Notes: generated from the sequence alone by a model not told the origin. DNA of 62,647 nt from Streptomyces sp. AV19 (GCF_015999245.1 NZ_JAEAMR010000004.1:491869-554515); one strand, 5' to 3'; counted from the stretch's first letter, positions 35,256 to 43,841 are shown. Numbers and translations: made by a program.

Positions 35256-35696
35256 ATGGCGTCATCGGACCTGGACGCTTCCGACGACTCACTGCAGGGC
35301 TTCAAGAAGCGCGTCGACAGGCTGCTGCACGACCTGGACGCTTCGGCGGCGTCGCACAAGCACATCAGCGACCAGAAGGTGCCCGGGGCGGCCTACGGGA
35401 CGTTCGAGGAGGGCAAGGCCCTGTCGCAGGCGTACGACAAGGTGCACCAGCAACTGGAATTGCTCTCGCGCATGCTGGGGGACCAGTTGGAGGCGATGGG
35501 CATCGCGGTGGACATGGCCGACCGTGACTACCAGGGCGAGGACCGCGAGCACGCGGAGCGCTTGGCCGCGATCCAGAAGCGGTCCGTCAAGGACTGGAAG
35601 CAGCAGCAGGAGTGGGCCGCCCAGGCGAAGGGCACATTGCCGGACGGCCAGAAGTACGGCCCCTATCTGCCGTCGTCCGACACCGGCCAGAAGTGA
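35256..35696 (+). CDS. Helical ESX-associated protein (WXG-like partner or chaperone)
   Basis: 146 residues from ATG 35256 behind a very good AGGGGAGG. It is all helical and charged (FKKRVDRLLHDLDASAASHK, QAYDKVHQQLELLSRMLGDQ, IAVDMADRDYQGEDREHAER), without a WXG motif, signal peptide or membrane segment. Size and helix pattern resemble small WXG100-superfamily partners. It is 17 bp before a large WXG-like proline-rich protein, so the pair may be secreted together or the small one may chaperone the other. It lies just after the esxBA terminator, so it may have a separate or readthrough expression. Function is inferred. Confidence 0.65.
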   Translation: MASSDLDASDDSLQGFKKRVDRLLHDLDASAASHKHISDQKVPGAAYGTFEEGKALSQAYDKVHQQLELLSRMLGDQLEAMGIAVDMADRDYQGEDREHAERLAAIQKRSVKDWKQQQEWAAQAKGTLPDGQKYGPYLPSSDTGQK

Positions 35697-35713
35697 AACG
35701 GGGGTAACGCAGA

Positions 35714-37243
35714 ATGGCAGCTGAGGGCGGTCCCACGAGCTTCGACGGCATGTCCGTCGAGGGCATGTACGCCAGCATCATCGGCTCCAACGGGGCCGAC
35801 ATCTCGGCCAAGGGCCATGCGCTGGTGGAGGCGAAGGACAAGATCGAGAGCATAGGCAACGACCTCAAGGGACATGTCGGCCGGACGAAGTGGGTCGGCG
35901 AGGGCGGCGACGCGTTCCGTGAATGGGGCGATGCCTTCGCGAAGCAGGTCATCAAGCTTGCACATGTGGCGGGTGTCACGGGCGACCACATGGTCCATGC
36001 AGGCGACACGATCAAGGCCGCCGCTGAAACGATGCGCAAGGAAGCCCCGGCCAGCTCCATGGGGATGTGCTTCGCGGACGCGGACAAGGAGAAGGCGCGC
36101 ATCAAGGCGATGGAAGAGCTGAAGGAGAAGGTCCTTCCTCAGATGCGGACGGCGGCTTCGGCTTGCCGGGTGGCGGCGAATGACATCGGTGGGTTGGAGA
36201 CGCCGCAGTTTCGGCCGATGCCGGCTGCCGCCACCGGGGGAAGCGAGGACGGGTGGCTTACGCCTTATGAGCCGTCCGATGGTTCCTCCTCCGGCGGTGC
36301 CGGTGGCGTCCAACCTGCGGGAAACGCAGGCGTTTCCGGAGTGGGGGCCGACGCGAACGGCGCTGGTCGGCAGACTTCGGGCGTGGCGCGTCCGGATGCG
36401 CCCCAGGAGCCGTCGCACGTGCCGACCCACGGCAGCTCCAGCTCCGGGGACACTTCGGGCAGCAACTCGACCCCTTCGCACGACAACAACGCCGGTACAA
36501 GGGTCGATAGCACCCAGGCTCCTCCAATGCCTGCCCCGACAACGCCTTCAGGGCCCAGCACTCCTCCGGCGCCAGAACCTTCACACCATGGCACGGGTCC
36601 CACTACGCCGGTTCCGCCACCGCCGCTTCCGCCGACCTCGCGTGGCACTGGGGAAACCCGTCGGATTCCCGGTAGCCGTGGCGGCGGCCCGGAGCCGCTC
36701 CCGAACCGTTCTGGAGTGGAGAGATCCGGAGGCCAGGGTGGCCCCGGGCGTATCGGTGGAACTGGAAGAGTAAAGGTCCCGCCCGTTCCACGTGTCGACA
36801 CCGGAGTCATCGGTGGTGTGCCGTCGCCGGGGCAGCAGGCTTCCACGCCCTCAAGGGGCGTTTCCCGGGGGACTGTCATTGGCGGTGAGGCGCAGCAGAC
36901 GGGCCGTGGAATGATGGGGACCGGAACTCCGGGTTCCCTCGGACCGGGCGTTTCGCGAGGAATCGGCGGTACCACAAGGCGATTCGCATCCGAGCCCGGC
37001 GGTATGGTGAACGCTCCCTCGGGATCTCAGGGAGCCCGTCGCGAATTCACTCCTGGTGGCAGCGGTCTCCTGCGCGGGGGAAATGCCGGTGGTGTGAGTG
37101 GTGTTCCGATGGGGGCAACCCAGGGCGTACAACGTGGTGTCGAGAAGAACCGCAATCGCTCGAACCGCCCTGGTTACCTGACAGAGGATGAGGAGACCTG
37201 GAACGCGGGCGGAGCGGGCAACGTTCCGCCGGTCGTCCAGTAG
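35714..37243 (+). CDS. Large WXG-like proline-rich protein, candidate ESX substrate
   Basis: 509 residues from ATG 35714. Residues 1-170 are a helical WXG-like module with W60-V-G in GRTKWVGEGGDAFREWGDAF, and the C-terminal 330 residues are a disordered Pro/Gly/Ser/Thr-rich tail with many short PP and GG words and several RGV/RGI turns. This build, helical WXG head plus low-complexity tail, resembles ESX substrates of the PPE/WXG type. From about 36,100 the DNA is visibly less GC-rich than the neighbouring core genes. It overlaps no other gene; the second mycosin begins 19 bp later. No signal peptide is present, as expected for type VII export. Confidence 0.7.
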   Translation: MAAEGGPTSFDGMSVEGMYASIIGSNGADISAKGHALVEAKDKIESIGNDLKGHVGRTKWVGEGGDAFREWGDAFAKQVIKLAHVAGVTGDHMVHAGDTIKAAAETMRKEAPASSMGMCFADADKEKARIKAMEELKEKVLPQMRTAASACRVAANDIGGLETPQFRPMPAAATGGSEDGWLTPYEPSDGSSSGGAGGVQPAGNAGVSGVGADANGAGRQTSGVARPDAPQEPSHVPTHGSSSSGDTSGSNSTPSHDNNAGTRVDSTQAPPMPAPTTPSGPSTPPAPEPSHHGTGPTTPVPPPPLPPTSRGTGETRRIPGSRGGGPEPLPNRSGVERSGGQGGPGRIGGTGRVKVPPVPRVDTGVIGGVPSPGQQASTPSRGVSRGTVIGGEAQQTGRGMMGTGTPGSLGPGVSRGIGGTTRRFASEPGGMVNAPSGSQGARREFTPGGSGLLRGGNAGGVSGVPMGATQGVQRGVEKNRNRSNRPGYLTEDEETWNAGGAGNVPPVVQ

Positions 37244-37262
37244 AAGTCGGATACGACACCGG

Positions 37263-38567
37263 ATGGTGAGCAGAGAACTCGTGAACAAAACGACGATCAG
37301 AGGCGCTTGCGGCCGAGCCGTAACTGTCGTGTCCGTGCTCTGTTCTCTGCTCGCCGGCGGTGCCGCTGCGGCGACCCCTGCGAGTGCTGACACCATGCGT
37401 CAGCGCCAGTGGTACTTGGACACCATGCAGGCCGATCGTATGTGGCAGGTGACCAAGGGCAAGGGCGTTACCGTTGCGGTCATCGACAGTGGAGTTCGGT
37501 CGTCGCAGCCCGAGCTGCAGGGCAGGGTGCGTTCCGGGAAGAGCTTCGTTGGTCGTGGGGAACGCGGTGCGGAGTTGAAGGACTCCGACTCCCACGGTAC
37601 GGCGATGGCGACACTCATTGCAGGAAACGACGCGGGAGGGGGAGGCGTCACCGGTCTTGCTCCCGAAGCCAACATCCTGCCGGTGAAGGTAGGAAACGGT
37701 GCGACCAACCTGCCGATAATGTTGGCTGCGATCCGATATGCGGCGAATTCCAAGGCGCAGATCATCAGCATCTCCATGGGCATCCAGGACGATGTGATGG
37801 ATGACCAAAGCAAGCGCCAGCTCCGGGATGCTGTGGACTACGCGCTGAAGCGGGGGAAGCTGCTCTTTGCTGCTGCCGGAAACGAAGGTGGCAAGCACAA
37901 TTCCGTGTCCTACCCGGCAGCCACCCCAGGCGTCGTGAGTGTTGCCTCGGTCGATGCCGACTACAAAGCGGCGAAGTACTCGACGCACAACACCCGAGTC
38001 GTGCTCGCCGCACCAGGCGAAAATGTACCGACGCCCTGCTGGAAGGGTGGTACCGGTTACTGCCGAGGCGGCGGCACCAGCCAGGCAACCGCCATCGCCT
38101 CCGCCAGCGCAGCCCTCGTCTGGTCCATGCACCCGAAGTGGACCAACAACCAGGTCCTCCGCGTCCTGATGGACACAGCCGGCAAGCCGGTCAACGGACC
38201 CGTCCCCAGCGAGTACATCGGCTACGGAACGATCCGCCCCCGCATCCCCGTCCTGGAGAAGAAGGGCAACCCAGGCCCGCCCGACGTCAGCCCGCTGACG
38301 GAAGGCGCCAAGTCCTCGGACGGCAAGGCGGCCAAGGCGGACCCCGCCCCGTCCGCCGCGCCGAAGAAGGCCAAGAGCAAGAAGGCCGAAGAGGACAACA
38401 ACCTGCCCTGGATCCTCGGCGGCGCGGCCGCCGTCGCGATCCCCGGCGCCGTCCTCCTCGCCCTCATCCTCCGCCGCAAGTCGAGGGCGCGAGCGAGGGC
38501 CCGCGCGCAGCAGCAGCCCACCACCTCGCCGCCCCCGTACGACGGACCACCGTCCACCACGCCGTAA
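37263..38567 (+). CDS. Second mycosin-like S8 protease (membrane-anchored)
   Basis: 434 residues from ATG 37263, with a GTG at 37281 as alternative start; neither has a strong binding site. Signal peptide over about residues 7-43 (AVTVVSVLCSLLAGGAAAAT), S8 domain with Asp75 (AVIDSGV), His111 (SDSHGTAMA) and Ser273 (GGGTSQATAIAS), oxyanion Asn207. A Lys/Ala-rich linker and C-terminal membrane helix (LPWILGGAAAVAIPGAVLLA) precede a basic tail. It follows the WXG-like substrate gene directly. It is clearly different in sequence from the core MycP, so it may serve specific substrates. A hairpin terminator lies between it and the convergent DUF397 gene. Confidence 0.88.
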   Translation: MVSRELVNKTTIRGACGRAVTVVSVLCSLLAGGAAAATPASADTMRQRQWYLDTMQADRMWQVTKGKGVTVAVIDSGVRSSQPELQGRVRSGKSFVGRGERGAELKDSDSHGTAMATLIAGNDAGGGGVTGLAPEANILPVKVGNGATNLPIMLAAIRYAANSKAQIISISMGIQDDVMDDQSKRQLRDAVDYALKRGKLLFAAAGNEGGKHNSVSYPAATPGVVSVASVDADYKAAKYSTHNTRVVLAAPGENVPTPCWKGGTGYCRGGGTSQATAIASASAALVWSMHPKWTNNQVLRVLMDTAGKPVNGPVPSEYIGYGTIRPRIPVLEKKGNPGPPDVSPLTEGAKSSDGKAAKADPAPSAAPKKAKSKKAEEDNNLPWILGGAAAVAIPGAVLLALILRRKSRARARARAQQQPTTSPPPYDGPPSTTP

Positions 38568-38580
38568 CCGGCGAACGCCT

Positions 38581-38623
38581 CGGCCCCTGCCGCCTCCTCC
38601 TCGAGGAGCAGCGACAGGGGCCG
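38581..38623. terminator. Bidirectional hairpin between mycosin and DUF397 gene
   Basis: cggcccctg pairs with caggggccg, with an inner ctcctcgaggag palindrome in the loop. It sits between convergent genes. Confidence 0.6.
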
Positions 38624-38640
38624 ACGGCGTACATACGCCC

Positions 38641-38916
38641 TTAAGCGCCCCGCTCGCCCTCCGCCTCCGCCTCACCCTCCGGCTCAACCTCGATGTCGAA
38701 CTCGCCATCCCGCACGCCCAGCACGAACGCGTGCCACTCACTCGCCGTGTACCGCAGCACCGTGTCGGGATCCTCGGAGTTCCGCATCGCCACGGCCCCG
38801 CCCGGCAGGTAGGCGATCTCGACCCGCTCCTTCGTCGGGCTGTCGGGAGCGCTGAGCCACTCGACGCCGGAAATGTCCATGGCGTACAGCGCTTCGGTCT
38901 CTTCCTGGGTGGCCAT
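38641..38916 (-). CDS. DUF397 domain protein (orphan)
   Basis: 91 residues from ATG 38916 behind AAAGGA. The DUF397 signature is clear: VEIAYLPGGAVAMRNSEDPD then VLRYTASEWHAFVLGVRDGE, followed by an acidic tail rich in Glu. DUF397 proteins are small actinobacterial partners of Scr1-type XRE regulators. Here no XRE gene is adjacent; the nearest, at 43,996, already has its own DUF397 gene. It may act with that regulator in trans or be a leftover. Confidence 0.85.
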   Translation of the reverse strand: MATQEETEALYAMDISGVEWLSAPDSPTKERVEIAYLPGGAVAMRNSEDPDTVLRYTASEWHAFVLGVRDGEFDIEVEPEGEAEAEGERGA

Positions 38917-39072
38917 GAGAGGGGTCCTTTCAACATGGATGACGACGAACCGCCGCGGCCCGATGGTCCAGGCCGCGGTCAGGGTACCGGCCGTGCCGAC
39001 GCCGAAGAGGCACTTCCGTAAAGGAGTTGACGTCGGCCCGACCGACGAGTGTCGCTACGTCCCGCATTCAAA

Positions 39073-39102
39073 TTGAGGAACTGACGGTGCCTTGCCTAGA
39101 GT
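39073..39102 (+). promoter_or_regulatory. Putative promoter of the polymorphic toxin gene
   Basis: TTGAGG (39073-39078), an 18-base spacer and TAGAGT (39097-39102) precede the toxin ATG by 47 bases. The -10 is identical to that of esxBA. Confidence 0.55.
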
Positions 39103-39149
39103 CGTACCCCTCACCGCTGGTGATGAGTCTCAAGTAGGGGGACTGGGGG

Positions 39150-40922
39150 ATGGGCGTCGTTCTTCCGGACAAACTGGCCTTCGTTCTCGACCTGATAGGC
39201 GTCAACTGGCCGAACGTCGACGAGGACGACTACCGCGACATGGCCAAGTCGCTCCGTAGCTTCGCCGACGACGTGGACGCCGGCCGTGGCGACTCCAATG
39301 TCGCGCTCAACCGCCTCCTCTCCACTAACCGCGGTGAGATGACGGACGCCATCGAAGCGCACGTCAAGAAGCTCAACGGCAAGCACCTGCACAACCTCGC
39401 CGAGGGCGGCCGTCTGCTGGCCGGCGGACTGGACGCCGCAGCGCTCGTGGTCGCCGGGGCGAAGGGCTCGGCGATCGTCCAACTCGGTATCCTGGCCGCC
39501 GAGGTGGCATCGGCCCAGGCGGCTGCTCCCATCACTCTCGGTCTGTCCGAGCTCGGCGCGCTGGGCGCGGTCGGGGTCACCCGCACAGTCGTCAAACGCA
39601 TCCTGAAGCAGGCCGCAGAGGCTGCTGCCCAGGAAGTCCTCTCCATCGTGATGGACCCGGTGTTCGCCGCACTGGATTCGATGGCCACGGACCTGGTAGT
39701 CCAGGTCGTCTCCGACGGCCTCGGTGCGCAGGATGGCGTCGACCTGAAGCAGACGCTCCAGGCGGGCAAGGACAGCTTGAGGATTGCCAGTGCGGGCGGC
39801 GACGGCGGCCTGATCCTGGCGAGCGCCGGTGGCGGAGGAGGCGGCAGCGGCGACCTCGTCTTCGACGAGCACGAGCACAACACCTTCACGGGAAAGGTGC
39901 ACGACCACTCCAAGCACCTGGACGAAAAGGGCGGCACGCACCTCCACTCCACCCGCGGCCATTTCAACCGCACCCGCGGCCGAGGCTCTCTGGCCAAGGC
40001 GATCGAGGAGGTCGCCGAAAAGGCGATGAAGTCCCTCGACAAGGCGCAGGGCGAACTGACGAAGCACCTCGACGACGTCGGCAAGGGCCTGACCGAGGCG
40101 GGCAAGGGCCAGAAGAAGCACGACCAGCACGTCGAAGGCGGGATGAAGGGCGTCAAGCATCATCGTTCCGACCAGAAGCCGGCGGACGCGTCGGGAGGCG
40201 GTGGTGGGAAGGGCGGCAGCAGCTCCGGAGGCTCCGATCGCGGCAGCGGCCCGTCGGGCGGGAGCGGCCAGGGCAGGCCGATGGACCCCCAGCCGAACTG
40301 GCACGGTCACACAGGTAATGAAACCCGGCACCATCGAGGCGATGCCTTGGATGTTTCGCACCTGGGGCCCGAGCAGCAGCGGCGGGAACTCGGCCGCGAA
40401 GCGGGGCGGCTTGCGGACAAGGCGGCGGAGAAGGTGGAGTGGCCGAAAGGTCAAGTTCCGACTGGTAAGGCCCGTATGCAGAGTGGTTGCGCGGGTGCCC
40501 TGCTGCACAATGGAACCATTACTTCGCACACCAGCATGCAGCAGAAGAAGATATCCAAGCAGCTGACCGGTGATAAACGAGCCGAGGCAGTGGAGGCCCA
40601 GACCCCGCGTACGCATCCAGTGGTTGCGGATATGTACGAGGACGTGAAGAAGTCCGGCGTTGAGCTGGGGACCGGTCACGGGAAGTGCTCCGAAGTGGCA
40701 CTGATATCGGACCGTCTGCACCAACTGGATCCGACTGGGCAGTCGATCAGAACAGTTGAGGACGCCAGAAGAGCTCTGTCGGGGGCTGTGATCGATACCC
40801 GGGCCATCGGGGTCCAGGTCGACCCCGATACCGGGGAGAAGATCCCGCACGGACAGCACCAGCCAGCGTGCAAATCGTGCAGGCATGTCCTGCCCAAGTT
40901 GGGTATCGTTACCCATCGCTAG
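39150..40922 (+). CDS. Polymorphic toxin: WXG/CpnT-type N-terminus with YwqJ-like deaminase C-terminus
   Basis: 590 residues from ATG 39150 (GGGGG-rich binding site). Residues about 1-110 (GVNWPNVDEDDYRDMAKSLR) resemble the secretion-linked N-terminal domain of CpnT-like actinobacterial toxins. A hydrophobic Ala/Gly helical stretch follows (about 90-160), then a His/Gly/Lys-rich linker (about 225-400). The last ~100 residues are a deaminase fold of the YwqJ group: zinc-site Cys513 and catalytic Glu515 in HGKCSEVALISDRL, and Cys574/Cys577 in HQPACKSCRHVL. YwqJ-like deaminases are predicted nucleic-acid or nucleotide deaminases. The adjacent SUKH gene and the ESX locus around it support an exported toxin. 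Substrate and delivery are inferred. Confidence 0.82.
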   Translation: MGVVLPDKLAFVLDLIGVNWPNVDEDDYRDMAKSLRSFADDVDAGRGDSNVALNRLLSTNRGEMTDAIEAHVKKLNGKHLHNLAEGGRLLAGGLDAAALVVAGAKGSAIVQLGILAAEVASAQAAAPITLGLSELGALGAVGVTRTVVKRILKQAAEAAAQEVLSIVMDPVFAALDSMATDLVVQVVSDGLGAQDGVDLKQTLQAGKDSLRIASAGGDGGLILASAGGGGGGSGDLVFDEHEHNTFTGKVHDHSKHLDEKGGTHLHSTRGHFNRTRGRGSLAKAIEEVAEKAMKSLDKAQGELTKHLDDVGKGLTEAGKGQKKHDQHVEGGMKGVKHHRSDQKPADASGGGGGKGGSSSGGSDRGSGPSGGSGQGRPMDPQPNWHGHTGNETRHHRGDALDVSHLGPEQQRRELGREAGRLADKAAEKVEWPKGQVPTGKARMQSGCAGALLHNGTITSHTSMQQKKISKQLTGDKRAEAVEAQTPRTHPVVADMYEDVKKSGVELGTGHGKCSEVALISDRLHQLDPTGQSIRTVEDARRALSGAVIDTRAIGVQVDPDTGEKIPHGQHQPACKSCRHVLPKLGIVTHR

Positions 40923-40940
40923 CAAGGAAGAGGTTGGAGA

Positions 40941-41420
40941 GTGCCTCCTTATCTTAGTCGAGAAGAAGTTGATCGCCGATTGGTGGCGGCCGGTTGGCAA
41001 CCTGGACGCGACAAGAGTGACGAGGCGGCCGCTGTCATGGAACAGGCCGTCGCTTCGCTCGCCGAGAAGGGATGTCCGGTGACTCCCTTCCCGGCGGCAG
41101 TCGAATTCGTGAAGGAATTTGTCGGGCTCCAGGTCCCCTTCTCGGGTGAAAATTCGGGTGGGGAGTATGTCACCTTCACCGTCAGGTATTTCGAGGAGTC
41201 ATTCGGGGAATCGATTTCCGAGCTGGTCGATTGGCTGGAACAGCCCCTCTTCCCTGTGGCCTATGTCAACAATGATCGCGCTCTGGCTCTGGTGGATCCG
41301 CAGGACAGGTACTTTCTGACTCACTGGTCGGGTGACTACTACCTGGGCAAGGGGCGGTACGAAGCTCTCGCCTGCCTGATGACAGGCCGTCACTATGATC
41401 TCGAGGAAGCCGATGTCTGA
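40941..41420 (+). CDS. SUKH-3 family immunity protein
   Basis: 159 residues from GTG 40941, 18 bp after the toxin. SUKH (SMI1/KNR4) superfamily features: short N-terminal helix (SREEVDRRLVAAGWQPGRDK), GESISELVDWLEQPLFPVAY, and the strongly conserved FLTHWSGDYYLGK near residue 128. SUKH proteins are classic immunity partners for nuclease and deaminase toxins. Position right behind the toxin makes it the cognate immunity protein. It overlaps the next gene by eight bases, so toxin, immunity and the orphan cassette are one unit. The DNA is less GC-biased than core genes. Confidence 0.87.
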   Translation: MPPYLSREEVDRRLVAAGWQPGRDKSDEAAAVMEQAVASLAEKGCPVTPFPAAVEFVKEFVGLQVPFSGENSGGEYVTFTVRYFEESFGESISELVDWLEQPLFPVAYVNNDRALALVDPQDRYFLTHWSGDYYLGKGRYEALACLMTGRHYDLEEADV

Positions 41421-41802
41421 CATTGTTCCCGGCGTGGCCGCCAGCCTGCTCGTGCAGGGCAAGATCTTCAGCATGACCAACCTGACCGGTGAAGGAACCC
41501 CCAACCTCCACCCGGCAGTACGCGATTTCTTCGACTCGTTGCCCGTGGATCTGCGCGAACCCTTCATCGGATACTGCGCTGAATCCGCCCTCATCTCCGA
41601 CCAGTTGTGGGGCCTGGACGAGGGCCGGACCGACGGTCGCTGGACGACGCTCGATGAGGCCGCCCCGCACTTCGCCCGCTCCGTGATGATGTCCGTCAAG
41701 ATCCGCGAACACGGCGACCCCGAGCACGGCCAGAGCACGGTCCCGTGCCGTTCCTGCACAGCACTCCTCAACCGGTTGGGAGTGGAGATCGCGGACTCGT
41801 GA
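41413..41802 (+). CDS. Orphan YwqJ-like deaminase cassette without delivery domain
   Basis: 129 residues from ATG 41413, overlapping the SUKH stop. It corresponds only to the C-terminal toxin domain of the preceding polymorphic toxin: IGYCAESALISDQLWGLDEG with Cys55 and Glu57, and VPCRSCTALLNRLGVE with Cys112 and Cys115. All zinc-site residues are kept. No N-terminal secretion domain, signal peptide or long linker is present. Such displaced cassettes are known in polymorphic toxin loci, where recombination can swap them onto the full-length gene. It overlaps the following SUKH-like gene by four bases (GTGA), giving it an apparent immunity partner. A free-standing intracellular enzyme is the alternative. 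Confidence 0.8.
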   Translation: MSDIVPGVAASLLVQGKIFSMTNLTGEGTPNLHPAVRDFFDSLPVDLREPFIGYCAESALISDQLWGLDEGRTDGRWTTLDEAAPHFARSVMMSVKIREHGDPEHGQSTVPCRSCTALLNRLGVEIADS

Positions 41803-42731
41803 GCACCACCGGCCACGATGCGCTGCGCGCGGCGGGCTGGCTGCCCGGCCGGGACGCCGGGAATGAGGCCCTGCTCGGCATGCTGACCGCCGTCGGCACG
41901 GCCTCCCCCGACGGGCGGAAGGCATGGGAGCCGTTCCCCGCTGCCGAACGCGCCCTGCGCGCATTCCACGGCCTGACGATCTCGCCACTCGCCCCCGGAG
42001 CGGATGTCGCCGCGACCGGCTGCGTCATCGACCCCGCAGCGGCCCGCTTCGCCCATCGCACCGCGACGTCCTTCGCCCGCGCGATCGGCCAACGCCTCTT
42101 CCCCTTCGGGCACACCGACACCGACGCCCTCCTCCTGCTCGACGAGGAGGGCCGGCTCTTCTCCGTCGACCACGGCGGCTGGTGGCTCCTCGGCGAATCG
42201 GCGGAAGCGGGCTTGACAACGCTCGTCGAGGGCCGGGCACCCCGGCGCATCACGCCCCGCTCGCACCGCTGGCAACTGGCCCGCGTCCCCGCCGAAGACG
42301 AGCTGACCGACCTGGTCAAGACGGCCATGGTCCCCGTCTACGTCCTGCACCGCCACGGCCTCCTGACGGCCCGCGCCGCCCGCTTCCGCGTCATCGGCCT
42401 CCGTGGCCACGGCCCCGTCCGTCTGGACGAAGAGTTCCCCCTCGCCCCCGGTCCGCTCGACGGCAGTGCGGCGTCGCTGCTCGACGACATCCGGCTGGCC
42501 GTGGGCTCGATTCTCCTCGCCTCCACCGAGAGATCCCTCGAACTGCTCCCCGCGACCGTCGGCATCGTCTGCTCGATTTCCGTCGGACGCCAAGGCGACC
42601 GGGGACTCAGCATGTGCTTGTCAGCAGACACCCGAGCCGTTCTGGAGTCGGACGTCGAACTGGCCGACGCTGTGTTGGAGTTCTCGGCTTATGGAGATCG
42701 GCGTGCTACTCCTGCCGAGCCTGTGACCTGA
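41799..42731 (+). CDS. Long SUKH-like protein with extra C-terminal domain (predicted immunity)
   Basis: 310 residues from GTG 41799, translationally coupled to the orphan deaminase. Residues about 1-150 align with the two other SUKH proteins here (ALRAAGWLPGRDAGNEALLG, GQRLFPFGHTDTDALLLLDE, FSVDHGGWWLLGE). The last ~150 residues (ELTDLVKTAMVPVYVLHRHG, LTARAARFRVIGLRGHGPVR, then SAASLLDDIRLAVGSILLAS) belong to no family I recognise. By position it protects against the adjacent deaminase. Codons are of high-GC Streptomyces type, unlike the neighbouring SUKH genes. Confidence 0.72.
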   Translation: MSTTGHDALRAAGWLPGRDAGNEALLGMLTAVGTASPDGRKAWEPFPAAERALRAFHGLTISPLAPGADVAATGCVIDPAAARFAHRTATSFARAIGQRLFPFGHTDTDALLLLDEEGRLFSVDHGGWWLLGESAEAGLTTLVEGRAPRRITPRSHRWQLARVPAEDELTDLVKTAMVPVYVLHRHGLLTARAARFRVIGLRGHGPVRLDEEFPLAPGPLDGSAASLLDDIRLAVGSILLASTERSLELLPATVGIVCSISVGRQGDRGLSMCLSADTRAVLESDVELADAVLEFSAYGDRRATPAEPVT

Positions 42732-42873
42732 TCTGGTGGGGAGTCCTGAAAGACAGCGGTAGCCACCGAAGCAACGTGATGTAGAAATGAGTTGAACGGG
42801 AGAGGCCGGACCGCTGATGCTGGGGTGCACATCCTCCCCTTGCCTATCTCCGGCAGAGAGTGAGACCTGTGTC

Positions 42874-43392
42874 ATGGGCCTTCTGATGACTCAAGAGCAC
42901 GTATATGCCCGGTTGCGGATTGCGGGCTGGATGCCGGGGCGTGACATGGGAGATGAAGCCGTCGCCTTCATGGATGACGTCGCTGCTTCCCTGGCTTCCC
43001 ACGGGTACGAGGCAGAGTTGTTTCCTATTGCGGTGGATTTCATCCGAGAATTCGCCTTCCTTCGTGTCCGGTTCACCAGCGACCCGAGTGACAATCGCGA
43101 GGTCTGGTTCGAGGTCTGTGACTACGACGAAGCCGATGCCGAAGCGGTCGCCGAGTTGTCCGAATGGCTTGAGCAGCCGCTCTTCCCCGTGGCCTATGGA
43201 AGTGAAGGCCAGATCGCTTTGATTGACGCGCGAGGAAGGTTCTTTCTCACGCACTGGAGTGGTGATTACTACTTGGGGAAGAGCTACTACGAAGCGTTCG
43301 CCTACCTCCTCACGAACGGCCACGTAAGTGAGTGCGTCGTCCGGGACGGCATACCGGATGGCGCAGGGATTGCCTGGTCCGAGCAGTCATGA
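42874..43392 (+). CDS. Third SUKH-3 family protein (orphan immunity)
   Basis: 172 residues from ATG 42874, or 168 from ATG 42886; neither start has a strong binding site. It is a close paralogue of the SUKH protein at 40,941: RIAGWMPGRDMGDEAVAFMD, ELSEWLEQPLFPVAYGSEGQ and FFLTHWSGDYYLGKSYYEAF. No toxin gene lies next to it. Extra SUKH genes are common in polymorphic toxin islands, as protection against kin toxins. The DNA is low-GC for this genome. The 142 bp before it hold nothing recognisable. Confidence 0.85.
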   Translation: MGLLMTQEHVYARLRIAGWMPGRDMGDEAVAFMDDVAASLASHGYEAELFPIAVDFIREFAFLRVRFTSDPSDNREVWFEVCDYDEADAEAVAELSEWLEQPLFPVAYGSEGQIALIDARGRFFLTHWSGDYYLGKSYYEAFAYLLTNGHVSECVVRDGIPDGAGIAWSEQS

Positions 43393-43505
43393 GCCATAGC
43401 GGTCGTCAACCGCCTGAGACAACGGGCCACCGGTAGCCGTTCAACGAGCCCACAGGGCAGGAACGGCTGCCAGTAGCTCCGTACCTCCTCAGCCGGCCGG
43501 TTGAC

Positions 43506-43841
43506 CTACAAAGCGACCGAGACGATCGCGGCTTGCGGTGACCCCGCCCACACGAGGTGGATCGGCTCGCCCGTCTGTCGGGCAAAGCGGGCAGCAGCCC
43601 GTTCGGCCGACGGGAGCGACATACGCAAGGTCCCGTCCAGGCTGGTCACCTGGGTCCTTCCGTTGGCTCGGTCGGTCAGCCCCCATGCGAGTACGTGAGG
43701 CTGGAGGTCGCCGGACTCGGTGATGTGCTCTCCGACGACAGCGAAGAGACGGGGTGCCGTAGAGGTGACGAGGGCACGGATCTCGTGCCAAAGGGCTGAA
43801 GAGCTGGCTTGGCAAGGGTGCTCGGACGATACCGTGGCCAT
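43506..43841 (-). CDS. Small conserved hypothetical protein divergent from the XRE regulator
   Basis: 111 residues from ATG 43841, six bases after AGGAGA; a longer in-frame ATG at 43922 is possible but has no binding site. One compact domain: HEIRALVTSTAPRLFAVVGE, HVLAWGLTDRANGRTQVTSL, RMSLPSAERAAARFARQTGE, PIHLVWAGSPQAA. No signal peptide, membrane segment or known motif. It is read away from the Scr1-type XRE gene, an arrangement often seen with these regulators, and is a plausible target of it. Confidence 0.65.
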   Translation of the reverse strand: MATVSSEHPCQASSSALWHEIRALVTSTAPRLFAVVGEHITESGDLQPHVLAWGLTDRANGRTQVTSLDGTLRMSLPSAERAAARFARQTGEPIHLVWAGSPQAAIVSVAL

